A stretch of DNA of 64,000 nucleotides from Basidiobolus meristosporus CBS 931.73 (lineage: Eukaryota; Basidiobolomycota; Basidiobolomycetes; Basidiobolales; Basidiobolaceae). Location of the stretch: contig MCFE01000174.1 in NCBI GenBank assembly GCA_002104905.1, forward strand, positions 1-64,000. The letters run 5' to 3'. This document shows, one piece after another, positions 47,139-57,846 of this stretch; the first letter of the stretch is position 1; the number at the start of each line of letters is the position of its first letter. The position numbers and the translations under genes are program-made. The notes below the pieces were generated by a model that made no database searches, was not told the origin of the DNA, and saw only the letters and a list, made by a program, of their open reading frames with translations.

Positions 47139-48011
47139 ATGACTACTACAATCAAACTAAAAACATACAAGGGAAAGAGAGAGAAAGCCCTTGAGTGGTT
47201 CAATAAGTTTGAGAGAGTTGCGGTTGATGCAGGATGGGACGACGATAAGAAAGTAAGAGAGTTTGCAAGACATATGGAAGGGTCAGCATGGCGATGGCAT
47301 TATGGGTTGGAAGACGCAGTCAAAGACGACTGGGATGCACTAGAAGAAGCCTACAAGACATGCTTTCTATATGCCAAAGGATACCACTACAAAGCCCTTC
47401 TACTGTCCTTGCGGAAGAAAAGCAGTGAAAGCTATGAAGCCTACACTGAACTGTTTCTCCAACAAGTTCGATGTCTCCCAAAGGACGAAATCGCCAAACA
47501 ACAGCTCATGAGGTACTACATCATGGGCTTAGACAACCAAATAAGACGTAGGGCGTCCGAAGAACAACAGGGATGTAAAACGTTGCAAGAGTTGGTCGAA
47601 CGAGTACAAGGGGTCATCTTGCTATGGGGGCTACCCTATAGTAATACGAATGATCGAAGGACAGGGATCCCCCGTAAGAAAGGAAAAATCACCTCCCCAA
47701 AAGACCATGAGTTAGAGGAATTACGGCAAAAGGTCCAAGAACTCTCGATCAACAATGTCCAAGAAGTCCCCAAAGAAGGTGATAAACTCTGGGAAGCTGT
47801 CGTAGATCTAAAGGCCCAGGTTCAAGTCCTGACCCAACAGATGGAACGACCGCAACAACAGTATCCGTGTTATGTGTGTGGAGAAGTAGGCCACCTGGCC
47901 CATGAATGTGAAAAACGGTATGGAAGAGAAGCCGTACCGGACACAAAAGAGAAGAAGGCGTCAAAAGACAGAGTCCCTTGCCAGGAGGCCAACAGGACTC
48001 AGTCAATCTAA
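47139..48011 (+). CDS. Gypsy Gag protein
   Basis: An intact 290-residue Gag. Residues about 1-160 form the retrotransposon capsid region (EWFNKFERVAVDAGW, WRWHYGLEDAV, YEAYTELFLQQVRCL, RYYIMGLDNQIRRR). A coiled-coil-like stretch follows at about 190-235, and there is one CCHC zinc knuckle (CYVCGEVGHLAHEC) at about 246-259. It overlaps the pol frame by about 100 bases (47912-48011), and pol lies in the -1 frame, so a programmed frameshift is the expected route to Gag-Pol. Gag packages the element RNA in the cytoplasm. No damage seen. Confidence 0.9.
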   Translation: MTTTIKLKTYKGKREKALEWFNKFERVAVDAGWDDDKKVREFARHMEGSAWRWHYGLEDAVKDDWDALEEAYKTCFLYAKGYHYKALLLSLRKKSSESYEAYTELFLQQVRCLPKDEIAKQQLMRYYIMGLDNQIRRRASEEQQGCKTLQELVERVQGVILLWGLPYSNTNDRRTGIPRKKGKITSPKDHELEELRQKVQELSINNVQEVPKEGDKLWEAVVDLKAQVQVLTQQMERPQQQYPCYVCGEVGHLAHECEKRYGREAVPDTKEKKASKDRVPCQEANRTQSI

Positions 48012-51000
48012 GCCCTCCGGTCAGGACAATTGAAGTGCGGAAGAAGAAGCGTCGACATGATGCTTCTAGAGAGGAGGCAAAGGAACCTGTAGTAGAGGTT
48101 CCGTCAAAAGGAAAGAGCGCGGAATTAGGTGAAGAAGTACAGAATGAACCCTGGGAAGAAGTGTTAAAGCAAACGAAGAACGCTAGCACATCTTCCCATG
48201 GCCTATTCCCCATAATGAAGGTACTAGAGCAAACCAAGGCAACCCTCCCAATAACCAATTTACTGGGACTGGCCCCGGCTCTAGTCAAGGAACTGATAGA
48301 GGGATTGAAGGAGATAACAACCCTCCATGTCAACCAGACGGTCCTACAAAAACCGAATAAAGGTACATACGTAAACGTACGTATAGAGAATAAGGAGATT
48401 CTCGCCCTTATCAACACAGGATCCTCTACGTTGATCATGTCAGAGTCATTAGCGAAACGTCTAAAACTAAATATAGTCCCCAACAACACCATTCGAGTAC
48501 GGCTAGCGAATGACCAACTGGATACAACGGTAGGTGTGGTGCCTAATTGCCCCATTTGGCTAGGCAACTTGATAATACACCAAGATGTTGTGGTCCTACC
48601 CGTCGCAGCCAACAACTTACTCATTGGCGAGAGTTGGTTTATCCAACATAAGATGGATATACTTTACAGTGCATCTGAACTCAGGTGGGATACCAAGAGT
48701 ATCCCACTGATTCATATCACCGATGAGAGCAAGGCGCGTAGCAACAGTGTGACAATCAAAGAGGTGAAACTGTTGCAGTCTCCGATCATCACACGAAAGG
48801 TGATAAAAATACCACCCGCCAGTGAGACGGTGATCTCATTAGAAACACCAATGGCTTATTCAACGAGCGGAAGAATGATAACCGCAGCGAAAGCATCCGA
48901 GCAACTGGAAGGAATCTCGATCCCTAAAGTATGGATACCACCGAAATTTGAAACGCAAAGCCTGAAATGCTTAGTGGTTAACAACAGGCAACACACGGTG
49001 ACATTGCCTAGAGGAGTGCCATTGTTAAACTTAGAGGAAGTCGACGGAAACGACCAAGGACCACCTCCAAACAAAGAACCAGAAGAAGAACTCCCCAAAC
49101 TAGATGTGGACCCCGGTCTACCGCCTACGTTACAAGACAAATTCCTAGAAGGAATATGTCCGCTTGCCCGAGTATTCTCTAAGAACCAAGTAATTGGTCA
49201 TATACCTGGGGTATATCACCAAATCCACCTTGCCGACAAATACCCCATCAAGCAAAAAGCCTATAGGAATTTGAAAATTGACACAGACTATATCAAAGAG
49301 ACGATTGAAACTTTATTAAAAGACGACATCATTACAGAGAGCCAGTCTCCGTGGGCCTCCCCCGTAGTGATAGTCCCGAAGAAAGACGGAAAGCGACGCT
49401 TTTGCATTGACTACCGGAAATTGAACGCCGTCACCTGGAAGGACGTGTATCCGCTACCGCGAATAGACGACCTCTTGGACAGATTAATTGGAGCTAAATA
49501 TTTTAGCTCTCTTGACTTAATCTCCGGGTATTGGCAAGTAGAAGTAGCCCCGGAAGATCAACCCAAAACCGCTTTTATAACATCGTTTGGATTATACAAA
49601 TGGAATGGACTACCCTTTGGCCTGTGCAATGCCCCCGCTACGTTCCAAAGGATGATTGACAAGGTGCTAGGATATCTATGATGGGAATGCGCCCTTGTGT
49701 ATCTGGACGACATCACAATATATTCCCCCAATGTAGAAGAACATATACACGATGTGCAACGTATCCTGACATCCCTCCTCAAGAACCAACTCAAACTACA
49801 TCCCAAGAAGTGCCATTTCCTGTATACAAAATTGTTGTTCCTGGGCCACGAGATCTTGGCAGATGGAATATACCCATCTACGTCACTCCTGAAAGCCGTT
49901 CAAAATGCACCTGCACCAAAGGACATTAATGCAGTGTTGGGATTCCTAGGATTAGCCGGCTACTATCGCCGCTTTGTCAAAAACTTTGCAACGATAGCAG
50001 CCCCCCTATACAAATTGACGCAAAAGGGCCAGTGTTTTGTATGGTCAGAGCCTCAAAAGAGAGCATTCGATCAGCTGAAACATTCCCTGACGTCACCGCC
50101 AGTGTTACGATTTCCCAATTGGGATGTGAGATTTTTTATTAACTGTGATGGAAGCCTCACCGGTATAGGCGCCGTACTGGGACAATACCACCAACCCGGC
50201 AAATTCCACCCGATTGGTTACGTGAGCCGTTTGCTAAACAAACACAAACGCCACTACCCCGTTACCGAGATAGAATGTCTGGCTGTTGTTTATTCAATTA
50301 AACAATTCCATACATACATACATGGTCGCCGATTCACGATAGTAACGGACCACAGCACACTGGTCTGGCTGATGAAAACTAAAGACTTTACCGGCCGACT
50401 AGCACATTGGGCCCTACGACTACAGCAATACGACTTTGAAATAATTCACCGCGCTGGCAAGAAACACCAGGACGCAGACTTCCTCAGTCGCTATCCCGTT
50501 TGCCAAATACGTGTCAGTGATGAGTACGAGGACGTAATCTGCTTTAAAAAGAAAGGGAGGTATCCCAAACACGTTGTTACAAACAAACAGAAGAGAGAAT
50601 TTCAAAGGAAATGGTGTCAGTACAAAGTACAAGAAAATCAACTATGGTTCCTCCAAGGACAGTCCAGAGCCGAGGTACCCCCACTAGCAGCCCGTGAAGA
50701 AATCATACAAGAAAGACATATGTCATTAGGACACGCTAACCCCCTAACAACATATAAGATGTTAAGAAAAACGTTTTATTGGCGAAAAATGATGACCGAC
50801 GTTACAAATACGTTACAAAGATGCACCACTTGCGAAAGATTCAACCGGAGTCAGAAGATAGGGACAACCGCACCAATACCGGTTGACCTGCCCTTCCACC
50901 AAGTAGGGATCGACTTTGTTGGCCCCTTTATGAAAACAAAGAAAGGAGAACGATACATAATAATTGCTACCATTTATTTCTCAAAGTGGGTAGAAGCCCA

Positions 51001-51754
51001 AGCCGTCCGCAATAAAGATCAGAAGACAACTGCCCGATTCATTCTAGAACACCTCATCTGCTGACACGGATATCCTCAGATACTCCTGTCCGACAATGGT
51101 GGTTCCTTCCTGAACGACACCGTGGCCCACCTGTGCAAAATGATGGGCGTGAAACAAGTCTTCACGGCCGCGTATCACCCCCAGACTAACGGATTAACCG
51201 AGAGAATGAACCAGATGTGTTGCCGCATACTGGAGAAGCTTCACTGGGAACTTCCCCAATCATGGGCCAAGCTGCTCCCACTGACACTCCTAGCAATGCG
51301 CACCACACCGAATAAAACGACGGGTTTCTCCCCATATGAAATCCTATATGGACAAAGACCCAAGTGGCGGGAGGAAGCTGGATTGACGATGGAAGTTGTC
51401 CCCCTGACGACATATAACGACTATATAGAAAAGTTGATACACCGTATTGCCCACCTATACATAAAAGTATTCAAAAATGTCGACAAGCACCTTCCCCCTC
51501 CACCCAAAAATGAGAGACTAACAAGACAAAAGTGGAAACCAGGCGATAAGGTGTGGTACAACCAAACCGTTGCAGGCCTCAAGTTCCGCCCACGATTTAC
51601 ACCCCGATGGATTGGCCCATGCACCGTTATCAGTTCGGACCACGGACCAAAGTACACTATCACCCTGAATAATAAGACAATCAGCAACGTAGCGCCAGCC
51701 CATCTGAAACCGTTTCATGATGATCCACCAATCATCACTGAGACCAAAGTGTGA
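47912..51754 (+). pseudogene. Gypsy pol: protease, RT, RNase H, integrase, with two stops
   Basis: One frame open for about 1,280 codons except for TGA at 49679-49681 and 51062-51064. Protease: the active triplet reads NTGSST where DTG or DSG is expected. RT: SPWASPVVIVPKKDGKRRFC, SLDLISGYWQ and the YLDD box (VYLDDITIYS) just after the first stop. RNase H: INCDGSLTGIGAVL and TDHSTLVWL. Integrase: HHCC finger (HMSLGH...CTTCERF), first Asp in GIDFVGPF, second in LLSDNGGSF, and Glu in GLTERMNQ. It ends VAPAHLKPFHDD without a chromodomain. Both stops would be CGA-to-TGA changes, and there are no frameshifts. It could not make a full Pol, though it was intact recently. Confidence 0.9.
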
Positions 51755-51883
51755 TTAAACGATTATCAGGACAAGGATAGAGGAAGACACGGGATACATT
51801 CGAAGTTTATTAGAGGAGATTTTAGTCGATATAGGTACAAATAATATGCGTGAGGGAGTTTGCCCAAAGGGGAGAACAAAAGA

Positions 51884-53053
51884 ATGCATATGGAAAGCGC
51901 CAAAGGAAACAGTTCACCCAAAACTGGCAATACCCCTCCCACTAGCGAGAACCAAGATGATATCGAAAACAAAACCGACCTGCAAGTGTTAAGAGATATG
52001 GTACGAGCGTTACGTATGACGAGAGCCACCTATGAAGAGTCGTTTGCCGGAGCAGTCATGCTAATACAAGACACAATCAGAGAGGGACAAGACAAGTTAC
52101 CCACGCCAATACAAAGCATGGAGATACTACCCAAGAAGACCGTGTACCACCTAAGAGGAGGTTCCTTGATCATTAAGGAGAAGGACGCCGCGCTGATTCC
52201 CGTATCCATACTGGACACAGTCAGACAGAAGACACAAGGAATCAACTGTTGCGCCCTCACAAGACCTCAAGAGCCCCCCTGTTTTGTTGCATACTTGCCA
52301 TTAATAGGTACCACGGTTGTTGAGGTATACGCAGACCTGGTACAAGCTGCAAGAGCACCAGAAGTAGAACTCCCGATTGAAGGACTCCTCCGAGAAATTC
52401 GCGAACATCTCGAACCACATTTCCAAGAAGGAACCATCTTAGAGAAGATACGCAAACGGATTAAATACACCGGCCAGTTAACCCATGCAATCCACCGAGT
52501 TGCTGTGTTACAACTATTACAGTGGTTTACCATAGGACAACTCAGGAATCAGTACAAAGTCCAACTCGAAGAAGCCGAAGAAACCGCCGCGGATTCTGTA
52601 GAAACCATGAGGCAAGTACGAAAGCGCCTCGATTGCGCCACAGTTTCTACGGAAGCACTACAATACGTCTCGGAAGAAGCAAAAACTTGTTATTGACAAC
52701 GGGTGACTGCCGACCGAGTGTACGCCCTCTTCAAAAGGTCCCCCGCTGTCATATTGAACACGAAAAGGACAAGCCCCGATAACATTTGCAAGATAAAGAA
52801 GCAAGACTTTATCGCGCTATTGCACCTTTTCTCGTTCTCCAACCCTCCCGAGGAACTTACCCAGAACCCTATGGTTTGCCAACTATTTGGCTCTGTGGAA
52901 AACATCCCTTGAGCAACACAGGCCGCACCCCACTCTGCCGCCAAATGGTATCAGGTACTCGCCCGCAATCCCCTTGCAAGTGACAACCAGCAATGGTACT
53001 ACGGTGATTCCCCATGCTCCGTAAACAAAATCGATCCTGGAGAAGCGAGTTAG
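51884..53053 (+). pseudogene. Extra ORF of the gypsy element, unknown family, two stops
   Basis: 129 bases after pol, same strand. From the ATG at 51884 the frame runs 390 codons to TAG at 53053, broken only by TGA at 52694-52696 and 52910-52912. The earlier frame opening at 51860 begins with TTG. The predicted product is hydrophilic with a long helical, charged region (about residues 155-270) that could form a coiled coil, ending near EEAEETAADSVETMRQVRKR. There is no signal peptide, clear membrane segment or envelope-like feature, so an env gene is unlikely. I do not recognise a domain. Freedom from frameshifts suggests it was translated until recently. Confidence 0.7.
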
Positions 53054-53097
53054 TCAAAGAACTTTGAGGACAAAGCTCCCACTTAACCCCCGGGATA

Positions 53098-53484
53098 TGT
53101 GAGTACTCAATGTAGTACCCACTCTTCGCCCAAGAGTTCTCCCAAGAGTTCCCTCCAGAGTCCTACCCAAAGTCCTCCAGTACCCTCCCTATGATTCCCC
53201 CACGCGTCCTCCCCTCCTATCCCTGCCCTTATCTAGTTAGAACACTTACCATAACAGGAAGGTGTTCACACCCCTATTTTATAACACATTGTCTATTGTC
53301 TAAGCCCCCCCAAGTGATATATATATCTACCCAATTGAACCAGGAAGAACAACAAGATTTGGACAAAATAAACAGAAGTCTTTATTACCTTGCTACCTTC
53401 TATCGGAAGCTATTCTGAACCAAGTGGTACTGACTTGACCTACAAGCTCTCCCACTCACCAAGTACAGTCAGTAATAACCCACA
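53098..53484 (+). repeat. 3' LTR of the gypsy element
   Basis: 387 bases. It differs from the 5' LTR at five positions by eye, four of them between CG and TG or CA. Confidence 0.9.
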
Positions 53485-53940
53485 CACAGTACTTGGTAAA
53501 GATCACCTCTAGTATGTGAACAGGAAATCCAGTAGTAGTGATGGGATTGATGAGAAAAGACAATTCAGATGAGTAAGTCATATCAAAATTGGTGGAGGAT
53601 CAGGCTAAGGTGATTTGAATTGATTTGGCATGGTCAGCTTCTTTTATCTGATTTTCCATGCATTAAAATTAAATCTCCATCAATTGCCATGTATCCCATT
53701 GTTATGGTGCAAAAATCATCCTCAAACAATGACTGGGTATTTTTATTAATGTTTTACTCACAAGTCTATAATCAAATAGGAAATCTGCAATTGATGTGAT
53801 CTGATCTGTGTCAATGTGATCCACAATGCATCATGCTTGATATATGGAAAAATCAACAATCACATTAATTTTCATATATACTTTATATGAGACCAGGCTG
53901 ATGACAATACACCACTGTATATGTACCTAAATCTGTCACT

Positions 53941-54816
53941 ATGGTCCCTTTACCAAGTCTCAACTCTTCTTTAGTTCAACCCAGACAAAACCCATCCCCT
54001 AGCTCACAAGTGCGGTCCAGACTGGAAAAAGCAATGTTGGATCTGTTTGAATTCTTGCCAAATGATTTCAGTATGGCCCAAGTGTTTTTAATGAGCCTTC
54101 ATACAGATATTTGGGCACTACTCATTAATCTAGCAGAACTAGATACCTTGAAGAGTCAACAGATATGGAAGAACCTGAGTAGAAAGCTGTGGCATGAGTT
54201 CTACATCAAGATTCTGGCCAATGTATGTAAGATGATATATAACAAGACAACTATTGAAATCAAGAATGAGCTGAGAGTGAGGAGATTTGATGAGGAAGCC
54301 GCATGGGAATGATTTTGCACGCAATTTGCCAGGTACAGGCTGGATGCATCCATTTGTGCCTCAACTTTGGGAACCAAAGAGATTTTGAATGAGTTTTTGC
54401 CTCAAATGATGCATGCATTATGTGACATATTGGTAAAGATAAGTGGCTTCCCAGAGCAATATACACAGGACTCATCCAGGCAACACTTCCAAAGTATTAG
54501 ACAGAGGGTAAATGAATACCTTGAGGAATCAGAATGTGAGCTTCAAGAGGAAGAACACAGACCGCAAGCAACATTGTCTAGATTGTGCCAACATGCCTTG
54601 CTGGATTCCTTACCATCCCTTGTAACTTCAGCACACCGGCGCATTTCAGTCCAACCTACACCAACACCCTTCAGAAGAGCTCCCTGCATTGACTCAACAC
54701 ATATTGCAACAACACACGTGCTTCAGAGCAAAACCACCAGAACCCGCCAAACTGCTCAAAAAGACACAAGTCCATTGGAGCAGGCCAAGTTGCGTCAACA
54801 AGCAGCATCACACTGA
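53941..54816 (+). pseudogene. ORF divergent from the Harbinger-like transposase, unknown family
   Basis: One frame of 292 codons with a single stop, TGA at 54310-54312. It starts MVPLPSLNSSLVQPRQNPSP and runs through LPNDFSMAQVFLMSL, SQQIWKNLSRKLWHEFYIKI, LPQMMHALCDILVKISGFPE and a Gln/Thr-rich tail. It lies about 360 bases upstream of, and divergent from, the transposase ATG at 53581. That is where Harbinger elements often carry a second Myb/SANT-like DNA-binding gene, but no Myb-type Trp spacing is visible. It could instead belong to another transposon. Function unknown. Confidence 0.45.
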
Positions 54817-55156
54817 ACTTAGCCAAGGGCCATGCCAGCACACCAGGTTGTGTTGGCGCATGCCATTACACCTGACCATCAGCAAGTTTCTTCTGGTGAA
54901 TTGACTGATTATGACCCACATAAAGTGCCTCCACCACCATAGCCTTTTGCAAGTAAAAGAATGCATTGGCACATAGTACTGCAGGCTGGCTCAGTTGCAT
55001 CATCAAGAGCAATTCAGCATGGCCCAGCTGCAGCATTGCACTCATCAACTAGGAAGCAAAATACTGACTACAAATACACCAGTAGCCAAGAGGATAGTCA
55101 GCAGGAAAGTAGTTTAGGTGTGCAAAGTGAATTACTACCATATGCTTCAGTAGTCA
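54817..55156. other. Continuation of transposon-derived sequence
   Basis: A 72-codon frame at 54961-55179 (ATG start) may be a frame-shifted continuation of the ORF before it. No family recognised. Confidence 0.3.
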
Positions 55157-55303
55157 TCCCTGTGGGAAAATGCCTATGAGAAGATGATGCAATTGCATTG
55201 AATTGCTATTTTTTGTAATGATCCAAACAATGCATTTTTTTGGCAATCCACATCAAGCCATTGCAAATCAGGATCACTAGATTCTTGATATACGCAATAT
55301 CAA
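55157..55303. repeat. Foldback MITE family C, right half
   Basis: Matches 32440-32570, including GATGATGCAATTGCATTGAA and GCCATTGCAAATCA. Serves with the following bases as the empty site for MITE A copy 2. Confidence 0.5.
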
Positions 55304-55307
55304 GGTG

Positions 55308-55885
55308 GTCTCACATTTGAGACTGGACCCCTATAAATAAACACCCTGCATATGTATACATCATCTGTGGCACCAGTGCAGCAATTTGATCTGATTTGCA
55401 CCCATACAATAGGTTGTGTGCTAGCTATAACACCTTGTCTAATCACTAGGATCAGGGATTTACTTGCTTAATGGGCAATATGGGATATTTGATGGCAAAT
55501 CAGGTAGCTTGTGTATTGGTCAAAGAGCCAACTGAGACACCATCCAATTGGAGTGATGGTAACCAAAATGGTAAGTAGCAGGGTAGTTTATAGTGTGATA
55601 CGCATTTATTTCCATTTACATTGAAGAAACATATTCAAATACCAGGTTTTACCTACCATAATAGTGGTATCCAATTGTCGCATTATGCAAACATTACAAG
55701 AGGGTGCAATCATTTGTGCTAACCTCATTGTGTCAGATTGTGCCATAGTGTGCAAGATTGTCCCACATGGTGCAAAATTGTTGAATAGCAATCCTGCCTA
55801 CTGGTAGCTACAATATCAAACCCAATTGTTCTTGAAGACTGCGGATTGCACCATGCACCCTGGCATAGTATGATGGAACAAGTCT
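55308..55885. repeat. Repeat D, copy 2
   Basis: Matches 32806-33398, from CTCACATTTGAGAC through CTATAAATAAACACC to the end ATGGAACAAGTCT. Confidence 0.5.
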
Positions 55886-55889
55886 AGTG

Positions 55890-56150
55890 TCTAGGCTGCA
55901 ACAAAGGAGTTCAAGTAGCCAAATACCACAGCCAAGTATTGAGTCATTTCCCAATGCAACAGCAGAGGAACACCATACAGTCTTAGAAGCTCAACAATAG
56001 TGCTCAGAAAATAAAGCCCACCAAAATACCTATCACAGCATGGGTGGGAGTGACTGTGGTTTTTATACCCAAGTGTAAAACCAAAAGATGTAAAAGGTCC
56101 ATGAAGACATTAGTGCAATGATGAAGTGTGGGCTATTATATAAGAGGCTG
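55890..56150 (+). pseudogene. Accessory-ORF fragment of the CACTA-like element
   Basis: Matches 37440-37700 with stops, for example the GCAACAGCAGAGGAACACCA tract. Fourth fragment of this ORF in the window. Confidence 0.45.
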
Positions 56151-56370
56151 TTATGTCACCATCCCTGCCATTGTCATTACATATATGGTATCTCTATGTT
56201 ACCTAGGTCTCAGAGTACTGATCCCTGAATGATTGTATGTGCTGTGCCCCTTAGAACCTTGGCTCATCTGATATCACTAAGATTTCTAATGATTTCTGGA
56301 CCTTCCAGAACACCATGATTTGTAATACTGAGCCAGTAAAAAAGTATACAAGGGAGACAATCTGTTGTGT
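56150..56370 (+). repeat. Fragment related to LTR family II
   Basis: Diverged match to about 39055-39300, including CACCATCCCTGCCAT, ATATATGGTAT and a CTTCCAGAAC heat-shock-like pair at about 56300. Confidence 0.4.
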
Positions 56371-56747
56371 TGTATTATGAATAGCTGGAGGCATGTCCTG
56401 CAATGTAGAGGCTGACCAGCAATAAACAACAACTTCCAGTATGCAAATACTGAAGTAATATATAGAGGGTATGATATGCCAACAGAAGAATTAACTTTCA
56501 CTAATATCCTCAATTGTAGGTTCAAAATATACTGTAGGTAGTGTTTCTCACTTCTACAGCAGTATTCTGACCTTCCATCAGCTATTTGGCTTATTAACTT
56601 TTATAGTAAACTTTCCTTATTTGGAAGTCACTTTCCTATCTGAGTAGGTATCTCCTAATATGTAAGTTCCGCAGTCCGCTTTAATCCAAGGAGGGGTGGT
56701 GTTGATGTCTCTAGAGGGGTCTTCAGAGTCAAGGGGTGTCTTAAAAG
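56371..56747. repeat. Spacer, then minisatellite interrupted by gypsy element 2
   Basis: 56371-56660 shows nothing. 56675-56747 carries units such as GAGGGGTCTTCAGAG and AAGGGGTGTCTTAAAAG, which resume after the element at 61652-61790. Confidence 0.45.
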
Positions 56748-57204
56748 TGTAATGATCTGCTGCCAGAATGATTAAGTTAGATCAGTTTCTAGTCAAATCA
56801 ATTAGTTATATGTTTAGCTTATGTGTATATCAGTATTATCAATCAAATCAGTAGCATTAGTCAGCAAATGAATCAGCAGATCCTTATCAGACAGAAATAG
56901 ATATATTAAGTAGGATCTTTTTGGTTGATGATGATACAATCAAATGAGTCATCAGCCACAGGCTGCATTAGAAAATACAATTAGTCCGCAATTGATCTTG
57001 CAAAATGTATATAAGGAGCTGATGGAACATCAATAAAGATCAGTTCAAGTTTTAGTAAATACAATACTAACTAAACTCGCTATTCCTCTACAACTCTTAT
57101 TCCAAAACTTGTAACATTGGTAGCAGCAATAACTAGAAACATCCCTCCTGAAGAAAGAAAAAGCCCCCCTCAAGATATGCAAAAATCAAGAATGGAAGAA
57201 TGCT

Positions 57205-57804
57205 ATGCAACAAATCCTGGCCCAGCAGCAACAAGGAATGACTACCATGGCCCAAAGCCAGCAAAACCCTGTCAAGAGCAACTCTAGTGTGAAGGTCAAC
57301 CGGTACCATGGTAGAGTCAATGAAAACCTGGGAACTTGGCTCTTCCAGATAGAAGAAGCTTTCAAAGCTAAGACAATTGCTCCAGAAAGCAAGTTATATT
57401 TTGCAGCCTCTTACCTGGCAGATGCAGCTTTACAGTGGTACCAGATCAAGATCAGATCAGCCACCCTGATGGGATGCTCTACAATCTCTACCTGATAAGA
57501 GTTTGTGTTGGAAGTTCAGGATGCCTTTGAGCCCCCATACCAACAGACACTATCAAAAAGAAAGTTGAAGACACTCAGACAGAAAGGAATGGCCCAAGAG
57601 TACATCTATGAATATAGATGTCTACTTGGGCAAATTGAAGGAATGGACTCTCTGGATCAAGTTGAATACTTTATTGATGGGTTGAAAGAAAGAACTTGTA
57701 AGGAGGTGAATTATCAAAGACCTCAGACTATTGAAGAAGCCATCAAGATTTCCATTGACTATGACTCAGCTATGTTTGGAGTTGGGAAGCTCACAATGAC
57801 TAAT
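57205..57804 (+). pseudogene. Gag of gypsy element 2, broken
   Basis: Residues such as LGTWLFQIEEAFKAKT, LADAALQWYQ and, after the stops at 57493-57498, RQKGMAQEYIYEYRCLLGQI and LKERTCKEVNY form the retrotransposon capsid. Frames on both sides of the break are the same, so two adjacent nonsense codons (TGATAA) are the damage. The zinc knuckle lies beyond a further stop at 57805-57807, in the next frame segment. Confidence 0.8.
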
Positions 57805-57846
57805 TAGCGGTGCTACAATCACTATGAAAGAAGACAATCAGAAGCA

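Larger units (their letters stand above)
46711..53484 (+). mobile_element. Ty3/gypsy LTR retrotransposon, young, with extra ORF
   Basis: 6774 bases with two 387-base LTRs, target duplication CACAG at 46706-46710 and 53485-53489, gag, pol in the -1 frame, and a third ORF before the 3' LTR. I counted five differences between the LTRs, so the insertion is recent. No chromodomain is visible after the integrase, and no clear polypurine tract precedes the 3' LTR. Confidence 0.93.
45951..53581 (-). pseudogene. Harbinger-like transposase, copy 2, interrupted and broken
   Basis: Starts at the ATG at 53581 (MTYSSELSFLINPI). The gypsy insertion splits it exactly between the Cys and Gly codons of KYC-GPSTP, and it resumes at 46710. 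Further stops and shifts occur around 46300-46560. The last part is open at 46235-46029 with ADLAYTAEDCQILG and RVRVEHTFGYLKRFSIL, retaining the third Asp and the Glu. Here an Arg codon stands where copy 1 has its stop. Similar to copy 1 throughout. Confidence 0.7.
45747..53830 (-). mobile_element. PIF/Harbinger-like transposon, copy 2, split by a gypsy element
   Basis: Its 3' end is AGACCTGTTTTGCTGG at 45747 followed by AGTGCCA repeats. The transposase lies on the minus strand. The Ty3/gypsy element 46711-53484 sits inside, and the upstream part of the gene resumes at 53490. The 5' border is uncertain (about 53830, or further if the ORF at 53941 belongs to it). Confidence 0.65.

Noticed and set aside
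47749-48624. 291-codon minus-strand frame inside the gypsy element
   Set aside because: Antisense shadow of gag and pol; codon content follows the plus-strand genes.
51884-53053. Envelope gene reading of the gypsy third ORF
   Set aside because: No signal peptide,  transmembrane anchor or Cys-rich ectodomain is visible.
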